Below, piece after piece: positions 1 through 8,591 of a stretch of 64,000 nucleotides of DNA (its first letter is position 1; each line of letters starts with the position of its first letter). Source of the DNA: Pseudodonghicola flavimaris. GTDB lineage: Bacteria > Pseudomonadota > Alphaproteobacteria > Rhodobacterales > Rhodobacteraceae. The DNA is taken from contig NZ_JASNJD010000023.1 in NCBI RefSeq assembly GCF_030164425.1, positions 27,359 through 91,358 of the forward strand, given 5' to 3'. The notes beneath the pieces are model-generated. The model was not told the origin of the DNA, searched no databases, and saw nothing but the letters and a program-made list of their open reading frames with translations. The position numbers and the translations under genes are program-made.

Positions 1-438
1 AGATTTGCCCGGCTGATCGGGTTGGCCGCGCTGATCCCCTTCGCCTGGGGTGTGGCAACACAGTTCAGTGCCGATCTCTCCGCCTGGGGCAGCGCCCGGC
101 TGGGGCCGCGGTTCGTCGCCCCCTATGTCCAGCTGTTTTTTGGCTCGGTCATGCTGTGTTTCCTGTCCGGCGCGCTCTGGGGCTTTGCCACCCGCGCCAG
201 CGGCGCGCTGGCCGCGGCGGCCTATGTGCTGGCGGCGGTGCCGCCGATCTGGGCCTATGTGGTCACCGGCGGCGGCCCGACCTCCGCCGCGATGAACCTG
301 ATCTTCGGCTTCGCCGGTCTGGCGCTGCTGGATCTCGCCTTTGCCTACTGGCGGCTGGCCCCCGGCTGGTGGCCGCGGCTGCGGCTGCCGATGGCCACCG
401 TCATCATCGCCTGTCTTGCTGTGGGAGTGTACCTGTGA
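1..438 (+). CDS. DUF3429 family membrane protein (5' end cut off)
   Basis: The frame is open from base 1, so the true start lies before the window and only the last 145 residues are seen. A TTG at base 22 could be read as a start but would remove half of the first membrane helix. Five hydrophobic segments are visible, and the stretch APYVQLFFGSVMLCFLSG followed by ALWGF resembles the conserved core of DUF3429, a family of small inner-membrane proteins of unknown function. The stop codon overlaps the GTG start of the following methyltransferase (GTGA), suggesting translational coupling. The family assignment is from memory of its pattern; no biochemical role can be given. Confidence 0.7.
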   Translation, partial: RFARLIGLAALIPFAWGVATQFSADLSAWGSARLGPRFVAPYVQLFFGSVMLCFLSGALWGFATRASGALAAAAYVLAAVPPIWAYVVTGGGPTSAAMNLIFGFAGLALLDLAFAYWRLAPGWWPRLRLPMATVIIACLAVGVYL

Positions 439-1028
439 GCGATCCCGAAACCATCGCCATCTATGACGCCCGCGCCACCGATTACGCGGCGCAGAACGAA
501 GACTATGTCCGCCGCGACCCGCAGCTTGCCACCTTTATCGCCGCCTGCCCCGCCGGTGGCCATGTGCTGGATCTGGGCTGCGGCCCCGGCACCTCCTCGG
601 CGCTGCTGGCCGAGGCCGGCCTGAAGGTCCTGGCCACAGATGCCTCCGCCGGCATGGTGGAGCTGGCCGGGCAACATCCCGGGGTCACCGCCCGGCAAGC
701 CACCTTCGACGAGATCGAGGGCGAGGATCTCTATGACGGGATCTGGGCCAGCTTCTGCCTGCTGCATGCGCCGCGCGCAGACTTTCCACGCCATCTGGCG
801 GCGCTGCGCCGCGCGCTGAAGCCCGGCGGCAGCTTCGCCATCGGCATGAAGCTGGGCGAGGGCGAGGCGCGGGACAAGATTGGCCGGCTCTACACCTACT
901 ACACACGCGAGGCGTTGATGACGCATCTGAAAGACGCCGGTTTCACCCCGGTCAGCGAGACATCCGTAAAGGGCGAAGGGCTGGACGGCAGCATGGCGCA
1001 GCTGATCACGGTGATCTGCGATGGCTGA
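435..1028 (+). CDS. Class I SAM-dependent methyltransferase
   Basis: A 197-residue protein with the Rossmann-fold SAM-binding motif [13 protein letters not shown] near residue 45, an acidic motif II end (ATDAS) and a post-motif ([12 protein letters not shown]) typical of class I methyltransferases. It resembles the small UbiE/TehB-like group acting on unidentified small molecules; the substrate cannot be read from the sequence. The GTG start at 435 is chosen because it overlaps the stop of the upstream gene (GTGA) and places the first conserved segment ([14 protein letters not shown]) at the usual distance from the N-terminus; the open frame upstream of it only shadows the preceding gene. Its last 8 bases overlap the rnhA start, so the three genes form a tight operon. 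Confidence 0.85.
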   Translation: MSDPETIAIYDARATDYAAQNEDYVRRDPQLATFIAACPAGGHVLDLGCGPGTSSALLAEAGLKVLATDASAGMVELAGQHPGVTARQATFDEIEGEDLYDGIWASFCLLHAPRADFPRHLAALRRALKPGGSFAIGMKLGEGEARDKIGRLYTYYTREALMTHLKDAGFTPVSETSVKGEGLDGSMAQLITVICDG

Positions 1029-1488
1029 GCTCTTCGCCTATACCGACGGCGCCTGCTCCGGCAATCCCGGCCCGGGCGGCTGGGGCGTCCTGCTGCGCGC
1101 GATGGAGGGCGACAAGATCGCCAAACAGCGCGAGCTGAACGGCGGCGAGGCCCAGACCACCAACAACCGGATGGAGCTTCTGGCCGCGATCAACGCGCTG
1201 GAGAGCCTGACCCGGCCCAGCGAGATCACCATCGTCACCGACAGCAACTATGTGAAGAACGGCATCACCGGCTGGATCTTCGGCTGGAAGAAGAACGGCT
1301 GGAAGAACGCCGCCAAGAAGCCGGTGAAGAACGCCGAGCTGTGGCAGCGGCTGGACGCAGCGCAGGCCCGCCACAAGGTGACCTGGAAATGGGTCAAGGG
1401 CCATGCCGGCCATCCGGAGAACGAACGCGCCGACGAACTGGCGCGAGAAGGGATGAAACCCTTCAAGAAGACCGCCAAGGCGGGCTGA
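1021..1488 (+). CDS. rnhA: Ribonuclease HI
   Basis: Cleaves the RNA strand of RNA-DNA hybrids, removing primers and R-loops in the cytoplasm. The 155-residue length matches bacterial RNase HI. The four catalytic carboxylates are present: D9 ([17 protein letters not shown]), E52 (NRMELLAAI), D74 (VTDSNYV) and D138 (NERADELA), with the catalytic-loop histidine in KGHAGHPEN. The basic handle region ([17 protein letters not shown]), which helps bind the hybrid, is also intact. It starts 8 bases inside the end of the methyltransferase gene. Confidence 0.98.
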   Translation: MAELFAYTDGACSGNPGPGGWGVLLRAMEGDKIAKQRELNGGEAQTTNNRMELLAAINALESLTRPSEITIVTDSNYVKNGITGWIFGWKKNGWKNAAKKPVKNAELWQRLDAAQARHKVTWKWVKGHAGHPENERADELAREGMKPFKKTAKAG

Positions 1489-1558
1489 CACCGCGCGGAT
1501 GCGGCCCGGCCCGAAGGCGGCCGGGCACAAGAACCGGGGCGAATGCCCCGGGGCGCCC

Positions 1559-1804
1559 TCACTTCCGCCGAAAATAGGTCTGCCAGACCCAGATCACCAC
1601 CAGCGCGCCCAGCACCGCGCCGACGAAGCCCGCCATTGCCCCCATCACCGTCAGCAGCAGGCGGATCACCAGCCCGCCCAGCAGCGCCCCGACGATGCCA
1701 ATCAGCATGGTGGTGGGAATATCCGCCTCGATCCGCATGATGCGGGTGGCCAGAAACCCGGCTGCGGCACCGATGATCGCCAGTCCGATTACCCCCGCCA
1801 GCAT
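1559..1804 (-). CDS. GlsB/YeaQ/YmgE family stress-type membrane protein
   Basis: An 81-residue, three-helix inner-membrane protein rich in glycine and alanine, with the GIVGALLGGLVIRLLL pattern of the transglycosylase-associated (GlsB/YeaQ) family. Members are often induced by envelope or acid stress; the molecular role is unknown and the transglycosylase name is historical. It follows another small membrane protein by 3 bases on the same strand, both downstream of fmt, so all three are probably co-transcribed. Confidence 0.75.
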   Translation of the reverse strand: MLAGVIGLAIIGAAAGFLATRIMRIEADIPTTMLIGIVGALLGGLVIRLLLTVMGAMAGFVGAVLGALVVIWVWQTYFRRK

Positions 1805-1807
1805 CGT

Positions 1808-2044
1808 CTATCTCCTCCAGTGAAACGGTACGATGATCAGCGCCCCGATGGAGGAGACGATGGCGTTCATCCCGGCAGAGTGAAAGCCGATCCCGAACAT
1901 GACGCGGATGAAATAGAACAGAAAGGCGCCGCCGATGCAGATGATGATCGACGGCAGGATACCGTTCTGGGTGAAACCGGATTTCTCCGAGGCATAGCCG
2001 ATGATCCCCGCGATCACCACCGTACCCATCAGCGTCATATACAT
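1808..2044 (-). CDS. Small membrane protein, GlsB/YeaQ-like
   Basis: A 78-residue protein with three hydrophobic helices and an N-terminal TVVIAGIIGYASEKSGF segment that looks like a diverged member of the same family as the gene that follows it. A GTG nine bases upstream is possible, but the GGAAGG ribosome-binding site would then touch the start codon; with the ATG at 2044 the spacing is about 9 bases, so I prefer this start. It lies 18 bases after the fmt stop on the same strand. Function unknown. Confidence 0.6.
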   Translation of the reverse strand: MYMTLMGTVVIAGIIGYASEKSGFTQNGILPSIIICIGGAFLFYFIRVMFGIGFHSAGMNAIVSSIGALIIVPFHWRR

Positions 2045-2062
2045 CGCGCGCACCCTTCCCGG

Positions 2063-2968
2063 TTACAGACGGCTTCCCGCCGGCACCGGCCGGCCACGCA
2101 GGAACACATCGGCATCCTGCGCCCCCTTGCCCGCCCTTTGCAAGCGGGTCAGCCGCACCGCCCCCTCGCCGCAGGCGACGGTCAGCGCATCGTCCAGCAC
2201 CTCGCCCGGCGCGCCGGAGCCGGAGGCCAGGCGCGAGGCCAGAAGCTTCAGCCGCTCGCCCTCAACGTCACACCAGGCACCGGGGAAAGGGGAAAGCCCG
2301 CGGATCTTGCGGTCGACCTCAACCGCCTGCCGGGTCCAGTCGATCTTCGCCTCGGCCTTGTCGATCTTGGCGGCATAGGTGACACCCTCTTCCGGCTGCG
2401 GCTCCGACACCAGATCATCGAGCCCCGCCAGCGCGGTGACGATCAGCGCCGCCCCCATGGCGGAGAGCCGGTCGTGCAGCTGATCGGTGGTCTCCTCCGC
2501 GCCGATCGGGGTGGCCTGGCGCAGCAGCACCGGTCCGGTATCGAGCCCCGCCTCCATCTGCATGATGCAGACGCCGGTTTCCGCATCGCCGGCCATGATG
2601 GCGCGATGGATCGGCGCCGCCCCGCGCCAGCGCGGCAACAGGCTCGCGTGGATGTTCAGACATCCTTTGGCCGGCGCATCCAGCACCGCCTGCGGCAGGA
2701 TCAGCCCATAGGCGACCACCACGGCGATATCGGCGTTCAGCGCGGCGAACTCCGCCTGCGCCTCCGATGTCTTCAGGCTGACGGGATGGCGCACCTCAAG
2801 GCCCAACGCCTCGGCCCGGGCCTGCACCGGGCTCGGGCGGTCCTTCTTGCCGCGCCCCGCCGGGCGCGGTGGCTGGCAATAGACGGCGGCGATCTCATGC
2901 CCGGCCTCGACCAGCGCGTCGAGCACCGGGACCGAGAAATCGGGGGTTCCCATGAAGATGATGCGCAT
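2063..2968 (-). CDS. fmt: Methionyl-tRNA formyltransferase
   Basis: Transfers a formyl group from 10-formyltetrahydrofolate to Met-tRNAi to make the initiator fMet-tRNA. The 301-residue length is normal. The N-terminal formyltransferase domain carries the [10 protein letters not shown] opening, the catalytic triad N105, H107 and D143 ([20 protein letters not shown] and GLDTG), and the SLLPxxRG folate loop; a C-terminal OB-like domain for tRNA recognition follows. It is downstream, on the same strand, of three deformylase genes, the classical def-fmt partnership, but here a MaoC gene and about 180 bases without coding signal lie between. Confidence 0.98.
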   Translation of the reverse strand: MRIIFMGTPDFSVPVLDALVEAGHEIAAVYCQPPRPAGRGKKDRPSPVQARAEALGLEVRHPVSLKTSEAQAEFAALNADIAVVVAYGLILPQAVLDAPAKGCLNIHASLLPRWRGAAPIHRAIMAGDAETGVCIMQMEAGLDTGPVLLRQATPIGAEETTDQLHDRLSAMGAALIVTALAGLDDLVSEPQPEEGVTYAAKIDKAEAKIDWTRQAVEVDRKIRGLSPFPGAWCDVEGERLKLLASRLASGSGAPGEVLDDALTVACGEGAVRLTRLQRAGKGAQDADVFLRGRPVPAGSRL

Positions 2969-3149
2969 TGTCGGAGCTCCGTCGTGCCGGGATCGTTGTC
3001 GCCGCGCACCTTAGCCATGCGCGGGCGGGTGTCCAGCACCGGCGGTTGCGGGTGCCCGGCAACGGCGGGTCCCCTCGCTGAGATCGGGCAATCAGAGCAA
3101 GCCACGCAGCAGCCAAGCGCTGGGGAGCGCCGGCCGCTGTCTCATGGGA

Positions 3150-3620
3150 TCAGGACGCCGCTCCCTCCCCACGCGGGAAAATCCCGTTGCTGATGAATTC
3201 CATCACCGGCACGCCGTCCTGATTGCTGACTGTCACCTTGCTTTTGACAAAGCCGATGGGCCGGCTTTTCGAGGCGGTCAGATCGATCACCTCCATCCGC
3301 ACCGACAGCACCTCGCCCGGGTAGACCGGTTTCAGCCAGCGCAGCGAGTCGATCCCGGGCGAGCCCAGCGACCGGCCGGTCCTGTCGAGGTTTTCCACCA
3401 TCATCGCCATGGTCATGGCACAGGTGTGCCAGCCGCTGGCGCAAAGCCCGCCGAACAGCGACTGCTTCGCCGCCTCCTCGTCAAGGTGAAAGAACTGCGC
3501 GTCGTATTTGCTGGCGAAGTCGATGACCTCTTCCTTGGTCACCTCATAGGCACCGAATTCCTGCACCTGCCCGATTTCGAAACGTTCGAAGGGAATGAAT
3601 TCCATCGTCTTCTCGGCCAT
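3150..3620 (-). CDS. MaoC family (R)-specific enoyl-CoA hydratase-like dehydratase
   Basis: A 156-residue single hot-dog domain protein. The hydratase 2 motif is recognisable: D at YDAQFFHLDEEAA and H in the same segment form the catalytic Asp/His pair, followed by SLFGGLCASGWHT, which covers the acyl-CoA site. Such enzymes hydrate enoyl-CoA to (R)-3-hydroxyacyl-CoA; the actual acyl substrate is unknown. The ATG at 3620 is chosen for its GGGAGGG ribosome-binding site 5 bases away. It sits between the deformylases and fmt without an obvious functional tie. Confidence 0.88.
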   Translation of the reverse strand: MAEKTMEFIPFERFEIGQVQEFGAYEVTKEEVIDFASKYDAQFFHLDEEAAKQSLFGGLCASGWHTCAMTMAMMVENLDRTGRSLGSPGIDSLRWLKPVYPGEVLSVRMEVIDLTASKSRPIGFVKSKVTVSNQDGVPVMEFISNGIFPRGEGAAS

Positions 3621-3764
3621 CCCGGCCCTCCCTGAGTGGTTCTCCTGCCCCGAAGGAGGGGCGAGGGGCGGCAGGGATGCAATGGGCAAAGCGCAGGCCA
3701 TGGCACGAACGCCGCGTCACATGGCCGCGGACAGGACCCGGGACGACAGCGGGGATGGACGCCG

Positions 3765-4262
3765 TCAGCCGGCCAGCTTGCGGGCCTTGCGCAGCAGCAT
3801 GTCGCGTTTGACCTTGCTGAGATTGTCGAAATACATCCGCCCGTTCAGATGGTCGATCTGATGCTGGACGCTGGTCGCCCAGAGCCCGACGAAATCGCGT
3901 TCCTCGGTCTCTCCGGCCTCATTGAGAAACCGCACCGTCACCGCCCGCGGCCGTTCGATCCTGGCGGAGACTCCGGGCAGGTTGGGCGAGGCTTCCTCAT
4001 GCACCCGCGGCTGGACCGAGGCGTGCAGGATCTCGGGATTGGCCATGCGCACCGCCTGACCCCGGCTGTCCGAGGCATCGACCACCGCGAGGCGCAGCAG
4101 CACGCCGATCTGCGGCGCCGCCAGGCCGACGCCGGGCATCGCCTCCATGGTGTCGATCATATCGGTCCAGATCGCCCGGATCTCGTCGGTAATCTCTTCC
4201 ACCGGCCGGGCTGGGGTGCGCAGCCGCTTGTCGGGCCAGGGCAGGCAGGGGCGAGCGGTCAT
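3765..4262 (-). CDS. Peptide deformylase-like protein with degenerate active site
   Basis: A 165-residue protein of the deformylase fold, third in a tandem of three. Motif I is normal (PGVGLAAPQIG, residues 43-53). Motif II, normally EGCLS with the metal-ligand cysteine, reads E90-A-S-P-N, so the cysteine is replaced by Ser92. Motif III, normally HExDH, reads H134-Q135-I-D-H138, so the catalytic glutamate is glutamine. Two residues regarded as essential in the family are therefore lost and ordinary deformylase activity is unlikely. The rest of the fold and the frame are intact, so it is not a simple pseudogene. The ATG overlaps the stop of the upstream def gene (ATGA). Confidence 0.85.
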   Translation of the reverse strand: MTARPCLPWPDKRLRTPARPVEEITDEIRAIWTDMIDTMEAMPGVGLAAPQIGVLLRLAVVDASDSRGQAVRMANPEILHASVQPRVHEEASPNLPGVSARIERPRAVTVRFLNEAGETEERDFVGLWATSVQHQIDHLNGRMYFDNLSKVKRDMLLRKARKLAG

Positions 4263-4765
4263 GACGCGGGTCCTTGCTGATAGCGGGTCTCGGCCAGGGC
4301 GCGCGCCGTCGGCGTCAGCCGGTCGAAGGTCACCCGCCCGTCGAGATGATCGAGCTCGTGCTGGGCGCAGCGGGCGGCAAATCCGTCCAGCCGCTCCTGC
4401 CGGCGCGCGCCGGTCGCATCGGTCCAGGCCATCACCACCCAGTCGGGCCGCGCCACATCCGCCGTGATCCCGGGAATCGACAGGCAGCCTTCCTCCCCTG
4501 TCACCAGCTCGGGGGAGCGGTCGAGGATCTCCGGATCGATCATCACGACCGGGCTGCGCGCGCCCTCTTTCCAGGTCACATCCATGACGAAGAGCCGCTG
4601 CATCGCACCAACCTGCGGGCCGGCCAGGCCACGCCCGGGCGCCGCATACATGGTGTCGAACATATCCGCGATCAGCTCCTGCAGCGGCGCCACCGCCGCG
4701 CCCACCGGGCTGCAGACCGTGGAGAGCCGCGGGTCGGGCCATTTCAGGATCGGCAGAACCGCCAT
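4259..4765 (-). CDS. def: Peptide deformylase (second copy)
   Basis: Removes the N-formyl group from nascent proteins using a metal ion. The 168-residue protein has an intact motif II EEGCLSIPG (metal ligand Cys94) and motif III AQHELDHLDG (H136, E137, H140). Motif I is slightly unusual, PGRGLAGPQVG, with glycine where the second alanine of GxGxAAxQ is expected. It starts one base after the stop of the first def gene and overlaps the third, so all three should be translated from one message. Whether it is a full deformylase or has a narrower substrate range is open. Confidence 0.9.
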   Translation of the reverse strand: MAVLPILKWPDPRLSTVCSPVGAAVAPLQELIADMFDTMYAAPGRGLAGPQVGAMQRLFVMDVTWKEGARSPVVMIDPEILDRSPELVTGEEGCLSIPGITADVARPDWVVMAWTDATGARRQERLDGFAARCAQHELDHLDGRVTFDRLTPTARALAETRYQQGPAS

Positions 4766-4766
4766 C

Positions 4767-5285
4767 TCAGCCCCGGGCCCGGTCGCGCTTCAGTTTCTGC
4801 ATCTTGCGGGTGATCATCTGCCGCTTCATCGGCCCCAGATAATCGATGAAGAGCTTGCCGTTCAGGTGGTCGATCTCATGCTGAACACAGGTCGCCCAGA
4901 GCCCGTCGAAGGTTTCCCGATGCAGCTTGCCGTCACGGTCGATCCAGGTGACATCCACCACCTTGGGGCGGGTCACCTCGGCATATTGATCGGGGATCGA
5001 CAGGCAGCCCTCGTCATAGGTGTTCATCTCGTCCGAGGAAGCGATGACCTCGGGGTTGAACATCACCAGCGGCCGCGGCGGCTCCCCCTCCTCGCGCACG
5101 CAGTCGAGCACGATCAGCCGATCCAGCACGCCGACCTGCGGCGCCGCAAGGCCGATGCCCGGCGCGTCATACATCGTTTCCAGCATGTCATCGGCAAGCT
5201 GGCGCAGGTCATCAGAGATATCCGCGACCGGCGCGCAGACTTTCTTCAGGCGCGGATCGGGGTGAATAAGGATCGGACGTTTCAT
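4767..5285 (-). CDS. def: Peptide deformylase (principal copy)
   Basis: A canonical 172-residue deformylase: motif I PGIGLAAPQVGV (residues 42-53), motif II DEGCLSIPDQY with Cys94, motif III CVQHEIDHLNG with H136, E137 and H140. It opens the def-def-def-like cluster and most probably provides the essential deformylase of the cell. The ATG at 5285 begins the usual MKRPILIHPDPRL N-terminus; an in-frame upstream extension of 48 residues shows no family similarity and is rejected. Transcription probably begins in the short gap shared with the divergent lyase gene at 5383. Confidence 0.96.
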   Translation of the reverse strand: MKRPILIHPDPRLKKVCAPVADISDDLRQLADDMLETMYDAPGIGLAAPQVGVLDRLIVLDCVREEGEPPRPLVMFNPEVIASSDEMNTYDEGCLSIPDQYAEVTRPKVVDVTWIDRDGKLHRETFDGLWATCVQHEIDHLNGKLFIDYLGPMKRQMITRKMQKLKRDRARG

Positions 5286-5382
5286 GAGCCTGATGTAGGG
5301 GATGACGGTCGCCGCCGCAACGCCCCCCCTTGCACCCGGCGCCATTCCCGTTAGCTTCCGCCTCAGACAGACGGAGTTCCCC

Positions 5383-6555
5383 ATGAATTTTGACGAGATT
5401 ATCGACCGCCGCGGTACCGACTGTGCCAAATGGGACCGGATGGAAGCGATCTATGGCGTATCCCCCGACGAGGGCATTCCCATGTGGGTCGCCGATACCG
5501 ACTTCAAGGCGCCCGAGGTCGTGCTGCAGAAGGTCGCGGACATGGTCGCCCACGGTGTCTTCGGCTATGTCGACTACAGCAAGGCCTATACCGACGCGAT
5601 CCGCTGGTGGATGCAGACCCGGCATGACTGGGCGGTCGAGGCCGACTGGATCTTCACCACCACCGGTCTGGTCAATGCGGTGGGCATGTGCCTCGATGCC
5701 TATACCCAGCCGGACGACGAAATCCTGCTGTTCACCCCGGTCTATCACGCCTTTGCCAAGGTGATCCGTGCCGGTCACCGCAAGGTGGTCGAATGCCCGA
5801 TGGTGAATGCCGAGGGACAGTACGAGCTGGACTTCGCCGCCTGGGATGCGCTGGTCACCGACAAGGCCCGGATGGTGGTCTTCTGCTCGCCGCACAATCC
5901 CGGCGGCCGGGTCTGGACCCGGGCAGAGCTGCAGGGGGTGATCGACTTCTGCAAGCGCCACGACCTGCTGCTGGTCTCCGATGAAATCCACCACGATCTG
6001 ATCTATCCCGGGCAGAAGCATATCCCGATGGCAATGGTCGACCCCGACGCCAATGACCGGGTGATCATGCTGACGGCGCCGTCGAAGACCTTCAACGTCG
6101 CCGGCCTGCACACCGGCAATGTGATCATTCCCGATGCCGGCCTGCGCTCCCGCTTCGCCGACCGGATGAGCGCGCTGCACCTGTCGCCCAACTCGGTCGG
6201 GCAGGCGGTGGCAACGGCGGCCTATTCCCCCGAGGGGGCGGCCTGGGTCGATGCGCTGATGGAGTACCTCGACGGCAACCGGAAGATCTTCGACGCCGCG
6301 ATCGCGGAGATTCCGGGGCTGAAATCCATGCCGCTGCAGGCGACGTTCCTCGCCTGGGTGGATTTCTCCGGCACCGGGATGAGCCGGGAGGAATTCACCG
6401 CCCGGGTGGAGAAAGACGCCAAGATCGCCGCCAACCACGGGCCGACCTTCGGCATCGGCGGTGAAAGCTTCCTGCGCTTCAACCTCGGCACCCAGCGCGC
6501 CCGGATCGAAGACGCCTGCGCCCGGCTGAAGGCCGCCTTCGCGGATCTGCAGTAA
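5383..6555 (+). CDS. MalY/PatB family PLP-dependent C-S lyase / aminotransferase
   Basis: A 390-residue fold-type I PLP enzyme. The opening NFDEIIDRRGTDCAKWD and the PMWVADTDFKAPE segment are hallmarks of the MalY/PatB group, which cleaves cystathionine or cysteine conjugates to pyruvate, ammonia and a thiol. The PLP lysine lies in TAPSKTFNVAGL, and the aspartate/tyrosine pair of the cofactor pocket is in VSDEIHHDLIY. The ATG at 5383 is used because upstream codons have no family resemblance. It is divergent from def. The exact substrate (cystathionine, cysteine S-conjugate or other) cannot be inferred. Confidence 0.9.
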   Translation: MNFDEIIDRRGTDCAKWDRMEAIYGVSPDEGIPMWVADTDFKAPEVVLQKVADMVAHGVFGYVDYSKAYTDAIRWWMQTRHDWAVEADWIFTTTGLVNAVGMCLDAYTQPDDEILLFTPVYHAFAKVIRAGHRKVVECPMVNAEGQYELDFAAWDALVTDKARMVVFCSPHNPGGRVWTRAELQGVIDFCKRHDLLLVSDEIHHDLIYPGQKHIPMAMVDPDANDRVIMLTAPSKTFNVAGLHTGNVIIPDAGLRSRFADRMSALHLSPNSVGQAVATAAYSPEGAAWVDALMEYLDGNRKIFDAAIAEIPGLKSMPLQATFLAWVDFSGTGMSREEFTARVEKDAKIAANHGPTFGIGGESFLRFNLGTQRARIEDACARLKAAFADLQ

Positions 6556-6565
6556 AGCAATATCA

Positions 6566-6600
6566 GCGCTCCGGGGCGATCAGTACCCGCCCCGGAGCGC
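6566..6600. terminator. Stem-loop between convergent genes
   Basis: A perfect 13-bp inverted repeat (GCGCTCCGGGGCG and its complement) with a 9-base loop lies in the 66-base gap between the convergent lyase and hypothetical genes. On the minus strand it is followed by TGATATTGCTTT; on the plus strand there is no T-run. It probably ends or protects transcripts from one or both sides. Confidence 0.65.
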
Positions 6601-6621
6601 CTGTGGCGTCCGATGTCAGGC

Positions 6622-6978
6622 TTATTCCGGCCGGGCCAGCAGCCCCACCGGGGCCTCCGGATCACGGCTGTAATCGGCCAGCGGCGCGGTCTCGCTCGCG
6701 GCGGTGCTGCGCTTGAACTCGAACCGCATCTCGCCCCCCTCTTCCTCCGCAGCCACGATCAGGCACTGATAGAGATGGCGGCTGCCCTCGTAGAGATCGA
6801 CCAGCCCGCGCAGATGCGCCGCTTCCGCCGCATCGACGGAGAAACCGGTCTTCCACATCCGCAGCACCGGATAGAAACTGTCATCGGCCAGCACCCGCAA
6901 GCGGCTGGATTTCTTCAGCCCGGCCAGGCGAGCGGCGGCCAGCCCCTCGCGCAGTTCTTTCGACAGATAGGTGGTCAT
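6622..6978 (-). CDS. Conserved hypothetical protein (118 aa)
   Basis: A 118-residue soluble protein beginning MTTYLSKELREGLAAAR, with a central segment FYPVLRMWKTGFSVDA and a HLRGLVDLYEGSRHLYQCLIVAA core ending in an acidic, proline-containing tail. I associate this pattern with a family confined to Rhodobacterales and related orders, without known function; it lacks signal peptide, membrane helix or catalytic motif. The ATG at 6978 has a GGGAGGGA ribosome-binding site 6 bases upstream. It is divergent from the glutathionyl-hydroquinone reductase gene. Confidence 0.75.
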   Translation of the reverse strand: MTTYLSKELREGLAAARLAGLKKSSRLRVLADDSFYPVLRMWKTGFSVDAAEAAHLRGLVDLYEGSRHLYQCLIVAAEEEGGEMRFEFKRSTAASETAPLADYSRDPEAPVGLLARPE

Positions 6979-7192
6979 GCGGCGTCCCTCCCAAGGACAG
7001 ATTTGCACCAACCCTGCGCCATCACAGAAAAAAATCAAGGCTTGCCCCGAAAAGCGGCAGATTTCCCCCGCCGCTGTGACCCGCCGGGCGCGCCCCTGCC
7101 TGTGCAGGGATGCAGGCGTGTTGCGCGCCTGTCGCCCTGTGAGACCCGGGGCAGAGCGTCTAGATCTCGGCAAACAGCCAAGGGAGACAGCT

Positions 7193-8167
7193 ATGGGTAT
7201 GCTGGTCGACGGCATCTGGCAGGATGTCTGGTACGATACGAAGTCCACCGGCGGGCGGTTCGAACGCTCGAACGCGGCCTTCCGCAACTGGATCACCCCC
7301 GACGGCCGCGCCGGCCTGACCGGACGCGACGGCTTTGCCGCCGAATCGGGGCGCTATCACCTCTACGTCAGCCTCGCCTGCCCCTGGGCGCACCGAACGC
7401 TGATCTTTCGCAAGCTGAAGGGGCTGGAAGATCACATCTCCATCTCGGTGGTGCATCCCGAGATGCTGGATCAGGGCTGGAGCTTTCTGACCGACGATCA
7501 CGGTGCCACCGGCGACGGGCTTTACGGGCTCGACTATGCGCATCAGATCTATACCCGCGCCAAGTCCGACTACAGCGGCCGGGTGACGGTGCCGATTCTC
7601 TGGGACAAGCAGCGGCAGACCATCGTCTCCAACGAAAGCTCCGAGATCATCCGGATGTTCAATTCCGCCTTCGACGGGGTCACCGGCAACACCGCCGATT
7701 TCTGGCCCGAAGCGCTGCGCGACCGGATCGAGGCGGTCAACGCCCGCATCTACGACACCGTCAACAACGGCGTCTACAAATGCGGCTTCGCCACCTCGCA
7801 GGCCGCCTATGACGCCGCCGAGGCACCGCTGTTCGACACTCTCGACTGGCTGGAGGGGCATCTGGCGCAGAACCGTTACCTGCTGGGCGACAGCCTGACC
7901 GAGGCCGACTGGCGGCTGTTCACCACGCTGGTGCGCTTCGATCTGGTCTACAACCACCACTTCAAATGCAGCCGGGCGCGGATCGCCGATTACCCCAATC
8001 TCTGGGCCTATACCCGCGCGCTCTATCAGGTGCCCGGCGTGGCCGAGACCGTGGGGGTGGAGCATATCGTGCGCCACTATTACTACAGCCATCCGACGAT
8101 CAATCCGAACCGGATCGTGCCGATGCTGACGACGCCGGATTTCGCCGCCCCGCACGGGCGGGGCTGA
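7193..8167 (+). CDS. Glutathionyl-hydroquinone reductase (Xi-class GST, YqjG/ECM4 family)
   Basis: A 324-residue Xi-class glutathione transferase that reduces glutathionyl-hydroquinones to the free hydroquinone, using glutathione. The N-terminal thioredoxin-like domain holds the family active-site motif CPWAHR with Cys63, after the GRYHLYVSLA lead-in; the C-terminal helical domain includes LLGDSLTEADWRLFTTLVRFD and the VGVEHIVRHYYYSHPTINP ending typical of YqjG/ECM4. The start at 7193 follows a GGGAGA ribosome-binding site. It may protect against quinones, a relevant role in a cell that degrades dihydroxy-aromatics. Confidence 0.95.
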   Translation: MGMLVDGIWQDVWYDTKSTGGRFERSNAAFRNWITPDGRAGLTGRDGFAAESGRYHLYVSLACPWAHRTLIFRKLKGLEDHISISVVHPEMLDQGWSFLTDDHGATGDGLYGLDYAHQIYTRAKSDYSGRVTVPILWDKQRQTIVSNESSEIIRMFNSAFDGVTGNTADFWPEALRDRIEAVNARIYDTVNNGVYKCGFATSQAAYDAAEAPLFDTLDWLEGHLAQNRYLLGDSLTEADWRLFTTLVRFDLVYNHHFKCSRARIADYPNLWAYTRALYQVPGVAETVGVEHIVRHYYYSHPTINPNRIVPMLTTPDFAAPHGRG

Positions 8168-8200
8168 ACCGGCGCGGCGCAGGTGGCGGGCCGGTCGCGG

Positions 8201-8563
8201 TCAGCGCACCCCGCCGTAATGCGCCACCATGGCGGCCAGATCCTCGGGTGCGGTGCTGCTTTGCACATAAGCGCAGGCATTGGCGCTGTGGTTGAAGATC
8301 GAGCCGTCGGAAAACACCGAGGTATCGGTGACGAAGATCACCCGCGCCTGCGGCCGGCGGAAACTGGCGAAATCGGCCACCGCCAGCGCGCTGCCGTCCC
8401 CCAGCATCAGATCCAGCACGATGATATCGAAGGCGATGCTTTGCAGTTCGAGGATCGCGGCCTCCTGCGTCCGGGCCAGCCGCACCTCTCCACCCTGCTG
8501 TCGCAGGTGATCGGCCCAAAGCGCCCCGAGTTGGGGATTTTCCTCGACGATCAGTGTCTTCAT
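8201..8563 (-). CDS. Single-domain response regulator (receiver) with atypical switch residues
   Basis: A 120-residue stand-alone receiver domain. The phosphoacceptor Asp51 is present (IIVLDLMLGDG), the acidic pair is E7-E8 (LIVEENP) instead of two aspartates, and the threonine switch is T79 (VIFVTDTS). The conserved lysine of the K-P turn is absent: the matching segment AYVQSS has glutamine. There is no output domain, so it would act by protein contact or as a phosphate sink. The ATG at 8563 is favoured over an in-frame upstream start because a good promoter (TTGGAG-17-TATCTT) overlaps the upstream alternative. No histidine kinase gene is adjacent. Confidence 0.85.
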   Translation of the reverse strand: MKTLIVEENPQLGALWADHLRQQGGEVRLARTQEAAILELQSIAFDIIVLDLMLGDGSALAVADFASFRRPQARVIFVTDTSVFSDGSIFNHSANACAYVQSSTAPEDLAAMVAHYGGVR

Positions 8564-8591
8564 CACCTCACTCGCCCCGAAGACCCCTAAA

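Noticed and set aside
1499..3193. A 564-codon plus-strand frame opposite fmt and the two small membrane proteins.
   Set aside because: It overlaps three supported minus-strand genes and has no domain, only His/Gln/Arg-rich shadow sequence.
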